Source: Dermatemys mawii
Taxonomy: Eukaryota; Chordata; Testudines; Dermatemydidae
Length of the DNA: 64,000 nucleotides
Direction of reading: 5' to 3'
Assembly: GCA_007922305.1 (NCBI GenBank)
Contig: ML677358.1
Coordinates: 16,207,267-16,271,266, forward strand
Shown here: positions 37,018-48,747 of the stretch, piece after piece
Position numbering within the stretch: position 1 is the stretch's first letter
Layout: every line of letters begins with the position of its first letter
The notes under the pieces: model-generated
Told to the model about the DNA's origin: nothing
What the model saw: only the letters and a program-made list of their open reading frames with translations
The model's database searches: none
Program-made: the position numbers and the translations under genes

Positions 37018-38797
37018 AACACATCCTCTCTGGTTCCCCATGCACAGGGAGATCCTGGGGTGGCATAGACAGGCCCAAGAGGGCATGGCTCTGAAAAAGA
37101 GAGGAAAAGCTGCTTTTCAGAGAGAGATGGAGGGGAAACCAAGGGCTGAAGCTGGAAAGAACAGGTCAGACGCAGCAGGAAAGAAACAAATGAGGCGACG
37201 CTAGGAAAAGCCGAGTGTCACACCTAGCTTTCAGGACAGTGCTGTTATTTATGAACTTCTCTAGCAGTGGGAGGCAGACAAGAAGAAAGAGCCTGTTCCA
37301 AGTGTTGGAATCCAGGCTTCACAAATCATCTGTAGAACTGTGAATGCTGGCCCTGAGCCCTGGCCGGCTGGGGTACAAGCAGACTGAAGATGCAGGCCTT
37401 TCCCTCCCTACCATCTAGACCCCTGGCTGGCTAGAGAGCTGGTAGGCAAACTCTCCCCTACTTCCAGCTGCTAGCTCTCCTCTGGGTGTAAGGGGCGACT
37501 GCTGTTTGAGAAGGTCTGTGTGAGCTGGGTGTGTGTCTCTGCTCTACTGAACCACAGCAGGCCCAGAGTCTGAACTGGGAATGGCCCAGGGAGCAACCTG
37601 TCTGTGTGGCCACTGTGAGTCTGTACCACTTGGAAGAATCAGCCAGAGCCCTCAGGGAAGGAGGCCCCTGCTCAGTAAGTGAAGGGGCTCTGTTTGTTAA
37701 CTGTTAAAGGTTTGTTATTACTAAAGATGATGGAGTGATTTTGGGATGAATTCCTGCCTCCCATAGGCCGTAGGAGGAGTCTTCACCCCAAGTCAAGGGG
37801 AGGGAGTTTGGAATTAGCTACCAGCCACTAGGAGAACCCTTGCTGCACATGCATGACGTTATGGAGTTGGGGGGAGAGGATGATAAAAGGGGGCAGTTAG
37901 GACTCAGACTGAGGTGAGGGGAGCTTAGGGAGCCAAAGGAAATTAGAGCAGATGCGCTGAAGGATTTGGGGCAACTTCACACGTCGCTGATGTTTCCCGA
38001 AATCTCCACTTACGGCTTGGCTTGGGGAGCCATAAACACAGAAAAGCCAATAAACAAAGCCTGCTGTTGGAATGGAAAGCAACAAAGGCAGACAAGAAGG
38101 CATAAAAGTCAGCTGAGCCACCTCAGTGAGGAGGGCCGGATTTGATTTGTAGGAGCAGTTGTAACAGGCTTGGATTGCTTTGCTTGTCCTGGCTGTCCGC
38201 TTCCCCCTTCTGTCGCAGCCAACATGAATTAGGAGCTTCCTTCAAATATGGGTGTAGCTGCCTGCCGCCTTCACTGACTGCACTAGCTACTATCGCTCGC
38301 CATCCAAATGCAAAGCCCAAGGGAAGCTGAATGGCCGTTTTCCATTCATTCCAACGTGAGTTTTAATGAGGGTGTCTGCTCAGCGCCCAGCCCTCTCGGC
38401 TTGTTCTCAGAGCTCGGTCACTCGCGGTCAGCTGGAGAAAGCTTCTAGCTAGCACGCTGAGCATCCCTCCTCTGCTTCAGCACTGTTATGACCGGCACTG
38501 GCTCAGCTAGCAGCTACTGGAATGGTTTATGATTATGGGTGCGTCCACTTTCTTTTCCACAGGCTTTGCAGGCCACAGTTTAAGAAGCTCTTCCCACTTT
38601 TTGCCTCCATATTTCTATTTATTGTATTTTATTTTCAGTATGTAACAGCGAGCGAGAACTCATCTACCTCAAAGCACAGGCCACATCTGGTCTCTGTGCA
38701 ACAAACTGAATGTTACTAGGACATATAAAGAATGGGATAGAAAATAATACTGATGCCATTCTATAAATTGCTGGCATGCCCCCAGGCAAAATATTGT
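37018..38797. other. No gene recognised
   Basis: Part of 37030-37800 (repeated GGGCTGAAGCTGG and CTGTTAAAGGTTTGTTATT words) may be old LTR sequence. 37900-38500 appears unique. Confidence 0.4.
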
Positions 38798-38882
38798 ATT
38801 CAGTTCTGCTAAGCCTGTTGATTGATATATATATCATCAATATATATATACACATATAGCAATAGGCTTAGCAGAACTGAAT
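38798..38882. repeat. Perfect 19-bp inverted repeat around an AT-rich centre
   Basis: ATTCAGTTCTGCTAAGCCT (38798-38816) is exactly the reverse complement of 38864-38882. The 47-bp centre is mostly TA repeats and contains its own GATATATATATC palindrome, so the whole could extrude as a cruciform. It is followed by another ATATATATAT run. Confidence 0.9.
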
Positions 38883-41389
38883 ATATATATAGCAGAAACA
38901 GAAGGGGGCCGGAGATGGGTGATGAAAATAATTAACTCCAAGGTGTGAAGATTTAAAGGATACCATTCCTCCAGGGTCTGTGGCCTGCAACTGGCTGGCT
39001 GGCTCATTAGTTCTGCCCACTGCACCTGAGAAAAGAGCTGGAACTTAATTAGCTGAACTTTATAACAGAGGGCAGCAGGAAATGGAGCAGGAAGACTGCA
39101 GTACCCTCCAGAAAGCTGAGGGGCCTGTGGTCATGCTCCCAGTGGACTGCTACTGGAGCTACTGCAGAGAGGAATTGCTCCAGAAACCAAATGGGCAGAA
39201 TGGAGACTGTGTAAAGTCCTTTATTACAGATGCTCTGAGGTAAAAGCCAGGAAAGTGTGGGTTGCTGACAGATTTGGAGAAGGGGCTACTCAGCCTGCAC
39301 AGACTTTGAGGGGAGAGTCTGTGAGGTTTTGATTTATTTGGTTAAGAAGGCTTAAAATAAAACAACCAGCCCTGCTGGAAACTGCTTCCTTGGATTCTGT
39401 GAGAGAGCTCAGACAGAATGACCGCTGGGAATGAGCTGGTCCAGGAGGAGGAGAGTGCTATGAGACAAGCCCCATTCCTTTACTCATGGAGAGACGCTGG
39501 TGTGAAGAGTGAGTGCAAAGACCTGGACTGTTCACCGTAGAGGGGAAATGAATAAAGGGGCCCGTGATACAGCTATACAGTATAATGACTGGTTTAGACA
39601 AGGTAAGTCATGTGGGGCTCAGATTTACCGTCTGTCATAGTAAAGGAATAATGGGATGTTCAATGAAACTGAAAGGCAACAAACTGAAAACCAGTAACGG
39701 GAACTATAGATTTACACAGCACGCAGTTAACCTGAGTTACTCACTGCCACAGGTGTCATTGAAGCTGAGAGCTCAACAGGGTTCAAAAATGGTTGGGGAT
39801 ATTTATATAAACAATGACAACAACGATTGTGAAATTACCTAGCATAAAAAAGAGAAGAGATTGGAACCTCCAGCTTTGGGATATAAGCCATCCTCTAGCT
39901 GATGTGGGAATTGAAAGAAACTTATCCACTGGGCATGTGTTTCCATAACTGCCCATTACAGAGTTTCTTGCACCTTCCCCAAAGTAGCTGGTACTGGCCA
40001 TTATCAGAGATGAGAACTGCCATTGCAAATCAGCCCAGTGGCCAATTGAGCTTGTGTTCATGTTAATTTGGTCCAGGTTGCTAAGTGGCCTCTCTCCAAA
40101 TCTACCTGATTGCAGTAAACTAAAGGAAGGCTTCTCCCCTTTCTCCTTTTCCCAGTGATTACTCCACTAGTTTTACACATGCAGGTAAGAGTACTGTGTC
40201 TTCTCATGATCAGTATGCTCCAGAGGCAACTAAACTAGCAGGATCACTGGGTAAATCTAATTCCCGTGTGAAGGGTTGGCCTTGGCATTTCACAAAGAGA
40301 AGATGACTGAGCATGACCTCAGGGTCCAAGACACGGAAGCACAGTCATTTTGCAGAAGCGGCTGGTTTTCTTTAGTACCTGCTGGCTGTGCTAAAGCTGG
40401 TTAATATTTTACAAGTGCTACAGTATCAATATTGCTTTTAGACAGAATCATACCCGACTCAAGGTACACAAATTGCTAGTAATATGATAAGCTGCATACA
40501 TAGGTAACTGATATCACAAATAGCTACTGTCTACCAACACACAGAGGGGCATGCCTGAAAATTCTGATCTCTGTCAATTATTTCCCAGTGCTAAATTACA
40601 AGAATGATCCTGTTGCATTGTCATCAGATCCCACCCTATTTCTGTCCTTAACGCCTGATCCAAAGCCCATTGAAGTCAGTAGAAAGACTCACTTGGACTT
40701 CAATGCATTTGGATCAGACCCTGAGCTGGGATATGAATGCTTATCTCCTGGGGTGAAAGGCTAGTCACAAACTTGGTACGGAGTGCATCCCAGATAGGAA
40801 ATGTTGCCCTCTTTTGGAGAATCCAGCAGTTGCTGTGACATACCTATCAACAGAACAAAGGAAACCTTTTCAAGATAGATCACATCTGAGTGTATTGTCC
40901 AGCAGGCAGCGTTAAGTTACCCTGTGTGGGAGTGACTGGTGTTGAAACAAAGATCTCTTGCATTCCAAAGCCTCATCTGGAACAAGGCAAAAAAGTGCCA
41001 AGATCCAGAGACTGAAAAGCTGAAAATGCTTGAGTGCCTTGAAGCTAGCACCTCTGCATCATATTTTAAAAAAAGTCTCCTCCAGCCACCAGTACGGACT
41101 GCAAAAGGGATTTTGATGGGGACTAATAACATCTACCAGCTTGTTTGCATGATGGTTCCACGTGAGGCAAGAGAGTGGTGATGGAGGTAGAAGTTTAAGT
41201 TTCTGTTGATTGTTGTAGTAAAACAGAAACCAAAATCACCAGGCAAGGTCCCAGTATACCTTGATGCCAGGCTCGGTAGAAAACTGTTAGATCCATGTTG
41301 GAAAAGGCAACATTTCTGCATGCACAATACTACAAGTCCTGGGACCCTCCCAGACAGTTCAGCTGGGTCACCCAGGTAGGGCTCAAGCC
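38883..41389. other. No gene recognised; possible LTR debris at 39040-39580
   Basis: 39040-39580 contains an AATAAAAC motif near 39356 and AATGAATAAAGGGGCC near 39546, reminiscent of LTR ends; no termini could be defined. The rest appears unique. Confidence 0.4.
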
Positions 41390-42520
41390 CAAAAGCTCTG
41401 ATTTCCCAGACAAATTTAATGGAGTGAAACAAGACTGTGTGCTGGCACTGTTCCTTTTTGGTATCTTCGTTGCAGCCGTTCTGAATTGCGCAATGAACAG
41501 CATTCAAAAGGGCACTTAGATAAGGTACAGAACTGATGGAAAATACTGAAGACTCCAAAACCTTAGTGCAAAGACAAAAGTCCTTGAGTAACTCATATGT
41601 GAAGCCCTTTTTGCAAATGCTTGTGCTGTACGTATTCATAGTGAAGTGGCCTATGGCTTAACTCTGACAAATTTTAAGAAGCAACTAAACAGTTTGGACT
41701 CACCATCAGCCTTGAAAAAAACAGAAGTCCTCTTCCAACCGGTCCCACCAACCATTCCACTGAGCCAAACATTATCGTTGATGGTGTGGACCTAAAAAGC
41801 GCCACTCATTCTACCTATCTTGGCAGCACCATCTCCAGTGACGTCTCCCTAGATCAAGACATATCGAGCAGAATACAAAAGGCAAGCCAGACTTTTGGAA
41901 GATTTTGCCAAAGGATATGCAAGCACCATACCACTGAACTGTCAACAGCACTGATGTACAATGTGGCATCCCTCTGGCAGGGGTATGAAACATGGACAGT
42001 TTATTGCAAACATCAAGCAACTTGAAAATTTCATATGCCTTGACTTCACTGTATTCTGAAGGTCTACTGAGGAATAACAACATGCCAAATGTTCACATCC
42101 TTGAAAGAGCAAAACCAGCCAGCCTCAAGGCAATGATCATCAAAGCACAGCTTACGTGGAGAGGTGATGTTCTGAGAATGGGTGATGACAGATTCCTGGA
42201 CAAATTTTTCCCTGGCAAACTGTAATTCAAAAAGCAAAGGAGGGATGGTCAATGAAATGCTTCAGACTCCCTTAAGCAGAATGTCCCCTCTAGCAGCATA
42301 AATATTCATAACTTTGAAGCCATAGCCAGGAACAGACAGTAAAGTTTGTAATCACTTTGAAGAAGACAGACACAAAAAAAGGGATTGAAAAATGGGCCAA
42401 GCTTCATGCCAGGTCTTCAGTGGGAGCCTGTACTTTCCTGTGTGACATCTGTTCGTGATCTTGCTCCTCACAGGTCGGATTATACAGTCACATGAGAACA
42501 CACATGATGCCATGACATCG
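41390..42520 (+). mobile_element. Decayed non-LTR retrotransposon, copy B, reverse transcriptase and C-terminus
   Basis: Same lineage as 33690-35911, starting at FNGVKQDCVLAL (41415). The catalytic region reads FANACA near 41608. TYLGSTISSDVSLDQDISSR is at 41813, MIIKAQLTWRGDVLRMG at 42136, and a C-terminal zinc-knuckle (CDIC...GLYSHMRTH) is at 42440-42505, the part missing from copy A. Stops and shifts are frequent. Confidence 0.8.
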
Positions 42521-43151
42521 TTGTTGGACGCAACACACCTCGATATACTCCCCTTTCTTCTGAAAGCTTCTGTGAGTTATCACATCTTACCCCAGAAGTC
42601 ACAGCTACCAGGGACATATCTATTTGTTCAGGCAGCTACCCTGCCATTTAACCAGCTGTATCTTTACATTCACCCAATCATTCCTCCACTCTTTTCTCCC
42701 TCTTCCTCTCTCCTGTATTAACAGGATTATTACTTGTGTGACTTCTTTACAGAGTATTGTAAGTGTGGCCAGTGCTATGAAGGTCCTTTCCCTGCAAAGC
42801 TAACAAACTAGGTTAAGACAAGGAAGACAAAATGGCAAACACTAGATGGGGATAACAGGGAAAGAAGTAGGACAAGGAGATTGTGAGGTGCTGTAACGTA
42901 GGGGGCAGATCTCAGATGGTATCAATTATCATAACTCCATAGGAGGGATCTGACCCTAGGCAAATAAGATGTGGGCATGGGTGTGTATTGTGAGTGTCAA
43001 AGTTTAGCATAACCTTCCAGAATCCAACCAAGTCACATTAACAATCACATGAGGATGTTTCTCCATCTAAGCATATTTTTCTTTTGTTTTCACTGTGCAC
43101 TTGTGCTGTCTTTCTTCTCCTATAATAAAGGTTTTGTCTCTCTTTTTAAAG
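42521..43151. other. No gene or recognised repeat
   Basis: Short frames only. Confidence 0.5.
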
Positions 43152-43156
43152 ACAAA

Positions 43157-43947
43157 TGTCATAAGTATAAAGTAGTCTAGAAGGTTAAGCTAAAGGTAAC
43201 CTGAGAGGTGGACAACTGACCAATGAGAAATTCCTCAGGAGACAAAGGATTTTGAGTTTCAGTTTCTCTCTGAGTCTCTCTCTGTTCAACTCGGCTGTGG
43301 GATGAACCACACCTATTTCTTTTACTGTAACTATAAGCTTTCTATCCAGTAACAAGTAAGGTAGTCAAATAGTAAGTTTAATCTGTTTTTTATCACTTGG
43401 AGGGTTCTCAGTGGTGAGTGTTGGCTGGGTGCTTCTTGATATTGTAAGATTCAGCAGAGATATCAACAGTGGGAGAAAGCTGCCTTGGGGGAGAGGTTTG
43501 GTTTCTTAATTCTTTTGTTGATTATGGTAGATGCTGTTCTATTGATGGTTATAAGGGATTTATTCCTTTCTTTTTTTCTTTTATTAAAATCTTTCTTTTA
43601 AGAATCTGACTGCTTGTTTTCCATTGTGTAAGATCCTGGTTTTGGATCGGGCACGTCTCCCAGGATCAGGCGAGGTTTGTTTTTTTCTCTCTCAAGCTTC
43701 CCAGGGAAGGAATAAGTTTAGGGGTTTTGTGGAAAGAGAAAGAGGGGCTTCAAGTGGCCTATGTCCAATAGTTTTTTGAGACATTCTCATTTGATGGTGG
43801 CAGCATACCAGGCCCAGACACAGGAGAGGTCTGGGGGAGAAAAGTTTTAACCTAAGCTGGTAAAATAAGCTTGGGGGGTTATTTCTTTTTTCATGCGGGT
43901 CTCCACATCTGTACCCTAGAGTTCAGAGTGGGGAGGCAATCCTGACA
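43157..43947 (+). mobile_element. Solo LTR, 791 bp, with target duplication ACAAA
   Basis: It starts TGTCATAAGT and ends CAATCCTGACA (TGTCA...TGACA termini). ACAAA flanks both sides exactly (43152-43156 and 43948-43952). An ATTAAA polyadenylation-type signal at 43583-43588 indicates + orientation. I recognise the 3' text (GTTCAGAGTGGGGAGGCAA) as a common turtle LTR. No internal genes adjoin. Confidence 0.85.
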
Positions 43948-44499
43948 ACAAATATAAAAGATAAAGGGGCTGGCTTTTCTTTCCCTGACTCTTGAACATC
44001 TGAAACTGTGGAATGGACCTATTTTACAAAAGGGGAGCCTTCTCCGTGCCAAAGCAACTGATCAACAGAGGCAGTCTCTGTGCCATCTAGTCAGATACTT
44101 CAGACACCTGCTCGCAGCCACTTCAACAATGAAGTGCTTATCAAGAAAAGGCAAGAAACCCAGAAATCAAATTTTGCAAGACAGAGCACCTACAAGATGT
44201 AGCTGATTAGCTGAGGGGATCTGGGAGTTGTGTTATAATGGCAGGCGGTTGTTGCCTAGCCCCTAATAAGAAATAAACTGTATTCAGGTCACTGTTGTGG
44301 GAACACTGAGGCCTTGAACTAACAGACACTAAAAATCAGAATATCCTGCTTAAAGGGAGTGCTACCGGATCTGCTTGGAGACTTCTGGGACAACGCAGGC
44401 TAATGGTGATTTTTCCCAAATGTATCAAGTCTTGTAATTGAATTTTTTTAAAGGAAGTGTAAGCAACAAAAGCAAAGCAAACATTTCTGTAGGGACCAT
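43948..44499. other. No gene or recognised repeat
   Basis: An AATAAACTG motif near 44272 could be retroelement debris but cannot be assigned. Confidence 0.4.
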
Positions 44500-44940
44500 T
44501 TGGATCATCAAAGCTTATACCCTACTTATAACCACATCTAGTCTCCCTTGATGCCGTCTGATTGTTTCTGAAAAGGCCCAGGTATTTTAGCTTCAACAAC
44601 CTTGTCTAGTAGGTCATTTCATGCATTATGATGCCCCCGCTTGGGAAAGTACTTCCTGACATCTGTTCTGAATTTGATTCTCCTCAATTTCCATTTTATA
44701 GCTCCTAGTTCTCTTCTCTCGGTGGGGCTGAGCATAGTAATTCAAAATGACATTGTCTATATCATTTAAGATTTTATTCACTTCATTTAATTTTTCTCGT
44801 AACCAGCTCTTTCCCCCCTTCCCCTTAGCTAGCTGCTTCATTATATAATATTTTAGTGCTGGGTTAAACTTCATTGTCCTTCTCTTTCCCCTTTCAGAGA
44901 TTTTTTTTTTAATGGGGCAATCATTGTTCATCACACTATG
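44500..44940 (-). mobile_element. Old CR1/L3-like LINE, C-terminal fragment
   Basis: On the minus strand a shifted frame reads AIKWKLRRIKFRTDVRKYFP near 44690-44640, then LLDKVVEAKIPGPFQKQ toward 44575. This is the layout of the C-terminal tail of CR1/L3-type ORF2 proteins. It is much older than the CR1 at 25.3 kb. Confidence 0.55.
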
Positions 44941-45871
44941 CAAATAGTGTCTGGATGGAGAACTTGATTACCTAACTATGCTTTTTCCATTACAAATCAA
45001 TTTGGAAGAAGACTTCATGGTTGAACCAGTGCCATTAACCTACAAGTCTGTATTCACAGAGCTGGAAGAGCAGTAGACTTCTCCTGCAATTTCCCTTTCA
45101 AAATGCGTAAATGCTGCACAAGATATTTGCAAACATTTGTTCAAAGAAAAGCCACAAATCCGCTTGGATACTCACTTCTAACCAGCTGCAAATTTCTGGG
45201 TTCTAAGATCTAGGCCTGTCTTTATTAAAAAATTGTGAGCCTACTGACAAACACCTTTTGAAAGACTTTAACGGTTTCATGCACAAGTGAAGGGATTGGA
45301 AAGTGGTTGGAGGACCAGGATTCTAAGAATTAAGACTGACACTTTCAAGGATGTCCTGGAGAATTGAACTTGGGCTTCCAACCCCCTTAGGCAACTTTAA
45401 AAATATTAGCCTAGATGATTGACTGGTAAGTGCATCATTGCAAGAGCTAAAGTTTGTCTGAGGTGACTTTACAGCATTCTGGCTGGCTGGCTCTGCCTGT
45501 TTTAGAATCAGTCAGATTCATTCCAGGTAAGGCAGCATCTCTGAATGCAGAGCAGGCAAACTAGACAAGGATTATTAGCTATTCCAATCTAAGGACTGCA
45601 ACTAGTGGCTTCGGGTTGCTTTTTTTAAAAATTAAAATAGCAAGGTTAGTTGGATGATTTACATATAGGAAACTTCCTCTTTCCTTGTACCCAGACTGTG
45701 CTACATTGTTAGTTTTGCACAAATGCTCATGGCTGCTTTTGAAAAATATAGCGATAGAGCTAAATCAGACTGAAAAGTTCTTCTGCAAGGTATGTGGTTC
45801 ATTTTTGGGGCCAAGGGTGTATTTTTATTGTGGTTTCAAAGGCAGTGTCTGTTCTGCTTATGAAGAGATCA
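44941..45871. other. No gene or recognised repeat
   Basis: Short frames only. Confidence 0.5.
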
Positions 45872-46135
45872 AAGTGTATAGTGCATTGGATGGGGATTCA
45901 GGAGACCTGGGTTCTAGTCCCAGCTTTGCCACTGACTATTTGACCTTGTGCAAATAATTTACTGTCTCTGTGCCTCTGTTTATTCACCTACTCTTTTTCT
46001 GTCTTGTCTATTCAGACTGTAATCTCTTTAGGGCAGGAACTGTCTCTGCCTATGTGTATGCACAGATCCTAGCACAGTGGAGCCCTATTCTTGACTGAGT
46101 ATTACCATAAAAAAACATAATAATAATAATAATGA
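45872..46135 (+). mobile_element. tRNA-derived SINE
   Basis: It has a tRNA-like head with B box GGTTCTAGTCCC (45910-45921). The body has CTCTGTGCCTCTGTTTATTC and AGGGCAGGAACTGTCTCTGC, and the 3' end is an AATAATAATAAT tail at about 46117-46132. Same general type as 20905-21130 but with a different 3' body. Confidence 0.75.
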
Positions 46136-48240
46136 ACAGTCCCTCACTTGTTTTAGATTTACCAAGTCAAGTTACAATGTTCAGCGAGAACTTCTGCCAA
46201 TCTGATTATTTATATGCCTGCAATGAGCTCTATTGCTTCCAAAACTGCAGTTAAACTCAATAAGGGGGAATGAAACGATAGGCTTGTCCTCCTCTGGGGG
46301 AGTTCTATCTGCCGTGCCAACCAAGCTTTATTCCATAAAACAAGACCCCTCATTCTGGGAGCAATGCACTCCACTTGCATAGAGCCTGAGTATTCTGGCA
46401 TTATGTAAGCGTAATACAGAGGGGTTTGGGAGCTGAGATCCAGACCTCAACACCCAGGACAAAGGTATGGGGATGCTACGCTAAAGAATGGGACAGTATT
46501 TTATTTTTGTGACCTTTAGTGAATCAATGGTAGAACTGGGTCTGCAAAATAAGAACTGGCCACTCTGTACTAGAACAAACTGGCCTTAGAGAAGTTGTGT
46601 CTCCACCGTTGGCAAGGATATGGGGGTGCAGGTGCCCAGGAAAATATTGAAATGGAGCCATCAGGGAGCAACTTGGACAAGTCCCTTTTCTAGACCAGTG
46701 TTTGCTGATTAGGTATCAGACCCTAATCCTGCCACTAGCTCTGTGCAGAAGCAGGGATCTACCCATGCAGAGACAGTGGCTTGATTGGGGCCGGCCATGT
46801 CCTGTAAGCTCTCTGGAGAAGCCCAACTTTTGGCTCTCTTAGGTAGCTAAATAGATTTTAGTTCCAATGAAAGACTTCTGATTTGATTTTATTTCAGTGA
46901 TCAGATGTGGACTGTGCTGTGATCTCGCAGGGAGGGAACGGGGTCAAAGCAGTGACGTGGAACAAGAAACTGACCTCTGTGAAACCCAGAGATATCCATG
47001 TGACCTAGGAGCTGTCTGCAGTGCTGAAACATGAAGAGGGCAAAACACAGTCTTATTATTCAATTTTTACAGTACTTGGCAGTGACCTCTTGGCCAGTCA
47101 GGAGTGACACTAGCAAAGCTCAAAAATACTCAACTCAGCCTTTTGGGGGAAGATGGGACTTTTCTCAGACATAAGATCTAGGACATTCTTTTCTCACTTT
47201 GTTAATTTTGGGGTCAGATGCTACGTTGGTGTAAATGAGTCAACTTACTTCAATGGAGCTACACTGATTTACACCCCGGGGAACCTGAGCTTTTGCCATT
47301 TTGTGTGTGCTGTTTAAGAGAAGAGGAATAGTACTGATTGCTTTATGGTACTCAACCTCTATACACACATTTTCTTGCACACTTTGTGTCACACGTATGA
47401 ATCACTACTATCCAGCTAATGATAACGTAAAATAATTCTTCTGCCTGGTGTATTCAAGTAGCCATGACAGCTAAAATCTGTTCTCATTTACACCTGAATA
47501 ACTCCATTGACTTCACAGGGTTGCAATAAGGATAGACAACTTGAGGCGTTGGAGTTAGATTTTATTCTAAAACGAGTGTTCATTTCCAGAGTTTTTACAA
47601 ACTGACAGACTTCATTTTCGTCAAAATTTCTTAGCTGATTTAGTAGTTTGGAAAGCAAGACATTCACAAACCAAATATTGATCTACATAGAGCATGGGAC
47701 AAATTCTGCTGTCTCTTAAAACCAGTGTAACTCCAGTGAAATCCATTTATGAGGCAAACATTTAACATGCAGGCTACTGTTCTTAAATATATATAGCAGA
47801 GCATATATTTTTGTTTTAATTAAGTCAAACTTTGTCACTGTCATATCTTTATATAAAGGAGGATATTCTGCCAAGGGCAGAACTTAGTCCTATGTATGTA
47901 CCTGCAAGACAATATGTTGTGCCACAACTACTTTAAAGGAGTTTTTGCAGAAGCCAAAGAACGTGCATGCTGTTCTAAGAGTGCATATGGAAACACAAGC
48001 CAAATAATACCACTGCAGTCTTCGGTAAGAGGCATGATAGTTTTGTAACCCAAATCCCCAGGAAGAAAGTGCCATGTACATCTTTCTCTATTGTTGTACA
48101 ATTTTAGTAACTCTGCATTATTCAGCAAGGGATTCAGTGATGATAAAGAGAATACATTAAGCTGAAAAAAACAAAGAAAAGTGAATTCCTGGGTTTGTGT
48201 CCTTTTGATATACAAAGAGACAATTGGAAATATTGTATGC
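46136..48240. other. No gene; small foldback-repeat fragments at 47220-47285 and 47695-47755
   Basis: The two fragments carry GGTGTAAATGAG...TGATTTACACC and CCAGTGTAACTCCAGTGAAA words of the family described at 17950. The rest shows nothing recognisable. Confidence 0.5.
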
Positions 48241-48243
48241 TAT

Positions 48244-48340
48244 GCTGTGCTGTTGTGGCCATGTTGGTCCCATGATATTAGAGAAACAAGGTGGGTGAGG
48301 GCCAACAAAAGATATTACCTCGCCCCACCTGGTCTCTTTA
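48244..48340. mobile_element. Inverted pair of Penelope-like 3' ends
   Basis: The left arm (48244-48300) is the minus-orientation 3' terminus: GCTGTTGTGGCCATGTTGGT, then AACAAGGTGGGTGAGG. The right arm (48302-48340) is a plus-orientation piece of the same 3' end: CCAACAAAAGATATTACCTC, then CCCCACCTGGTCTCTTTA. Here the left arm carries the complete terminus and the right arm is truncated. Confidence 0.65.
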
Positions 48341-48410
48341 AAGGAAACATTAGCATTTCTAAAAAAAATAACCCAGTGACAAATTCTGAGAGCACATTAA
48401 AATGAAAGTA

Positions 48411-48747
48411 CAGAAGACTCTCGATTATCCAGGATTGGATTAACCAGGTTGTGGATTAACCAGGATGTAAAAAAAAAAAATACGCATAACTCGCAGGGCT
48501 GGCTCTGGCTTTGTTGCTGCCCCAAGCACCAAAAAACAAACAAACAAACAAAAAGAAACAACCCACCAGGGTGCAGGGCAGCCAGTGAACCAACAACCCC
48601 TCCCCCGGCACAGAGTGGCTGGTGAACCAACACCCCCAACATCCGTGCTCCCCCCCCTCAATATTTCCTATGGATGGTGATTATCCAGGATTTTATTAAC
48701 CAGGATTAATTTTTTCCCTATCATCCTGGATAATTGAGAGTCTACTG
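48411..48747. mobile_element. Tigger/pogo-type MITE, 337 bp, TA target
   Basis: The left end CAGAAGACTCTCGATTATCC and the reverse complement of the right end, CAGTAGACTCTCAATTATCC, are typical pogo-clade termini. TA flanks both sides (48409-48410, 48748-48749). The centre holds a poly-A run, a GGGCTGGCTCTGGC segment and an (AAAC)n run that look like a second, nested insertion. Confidence 0.82.

Noticed and set aside
45872..45930. tRNA gene
   Set aside because: tRNA-like head of a SINE with an AAT-repeat tail; not a foldable tRNA.
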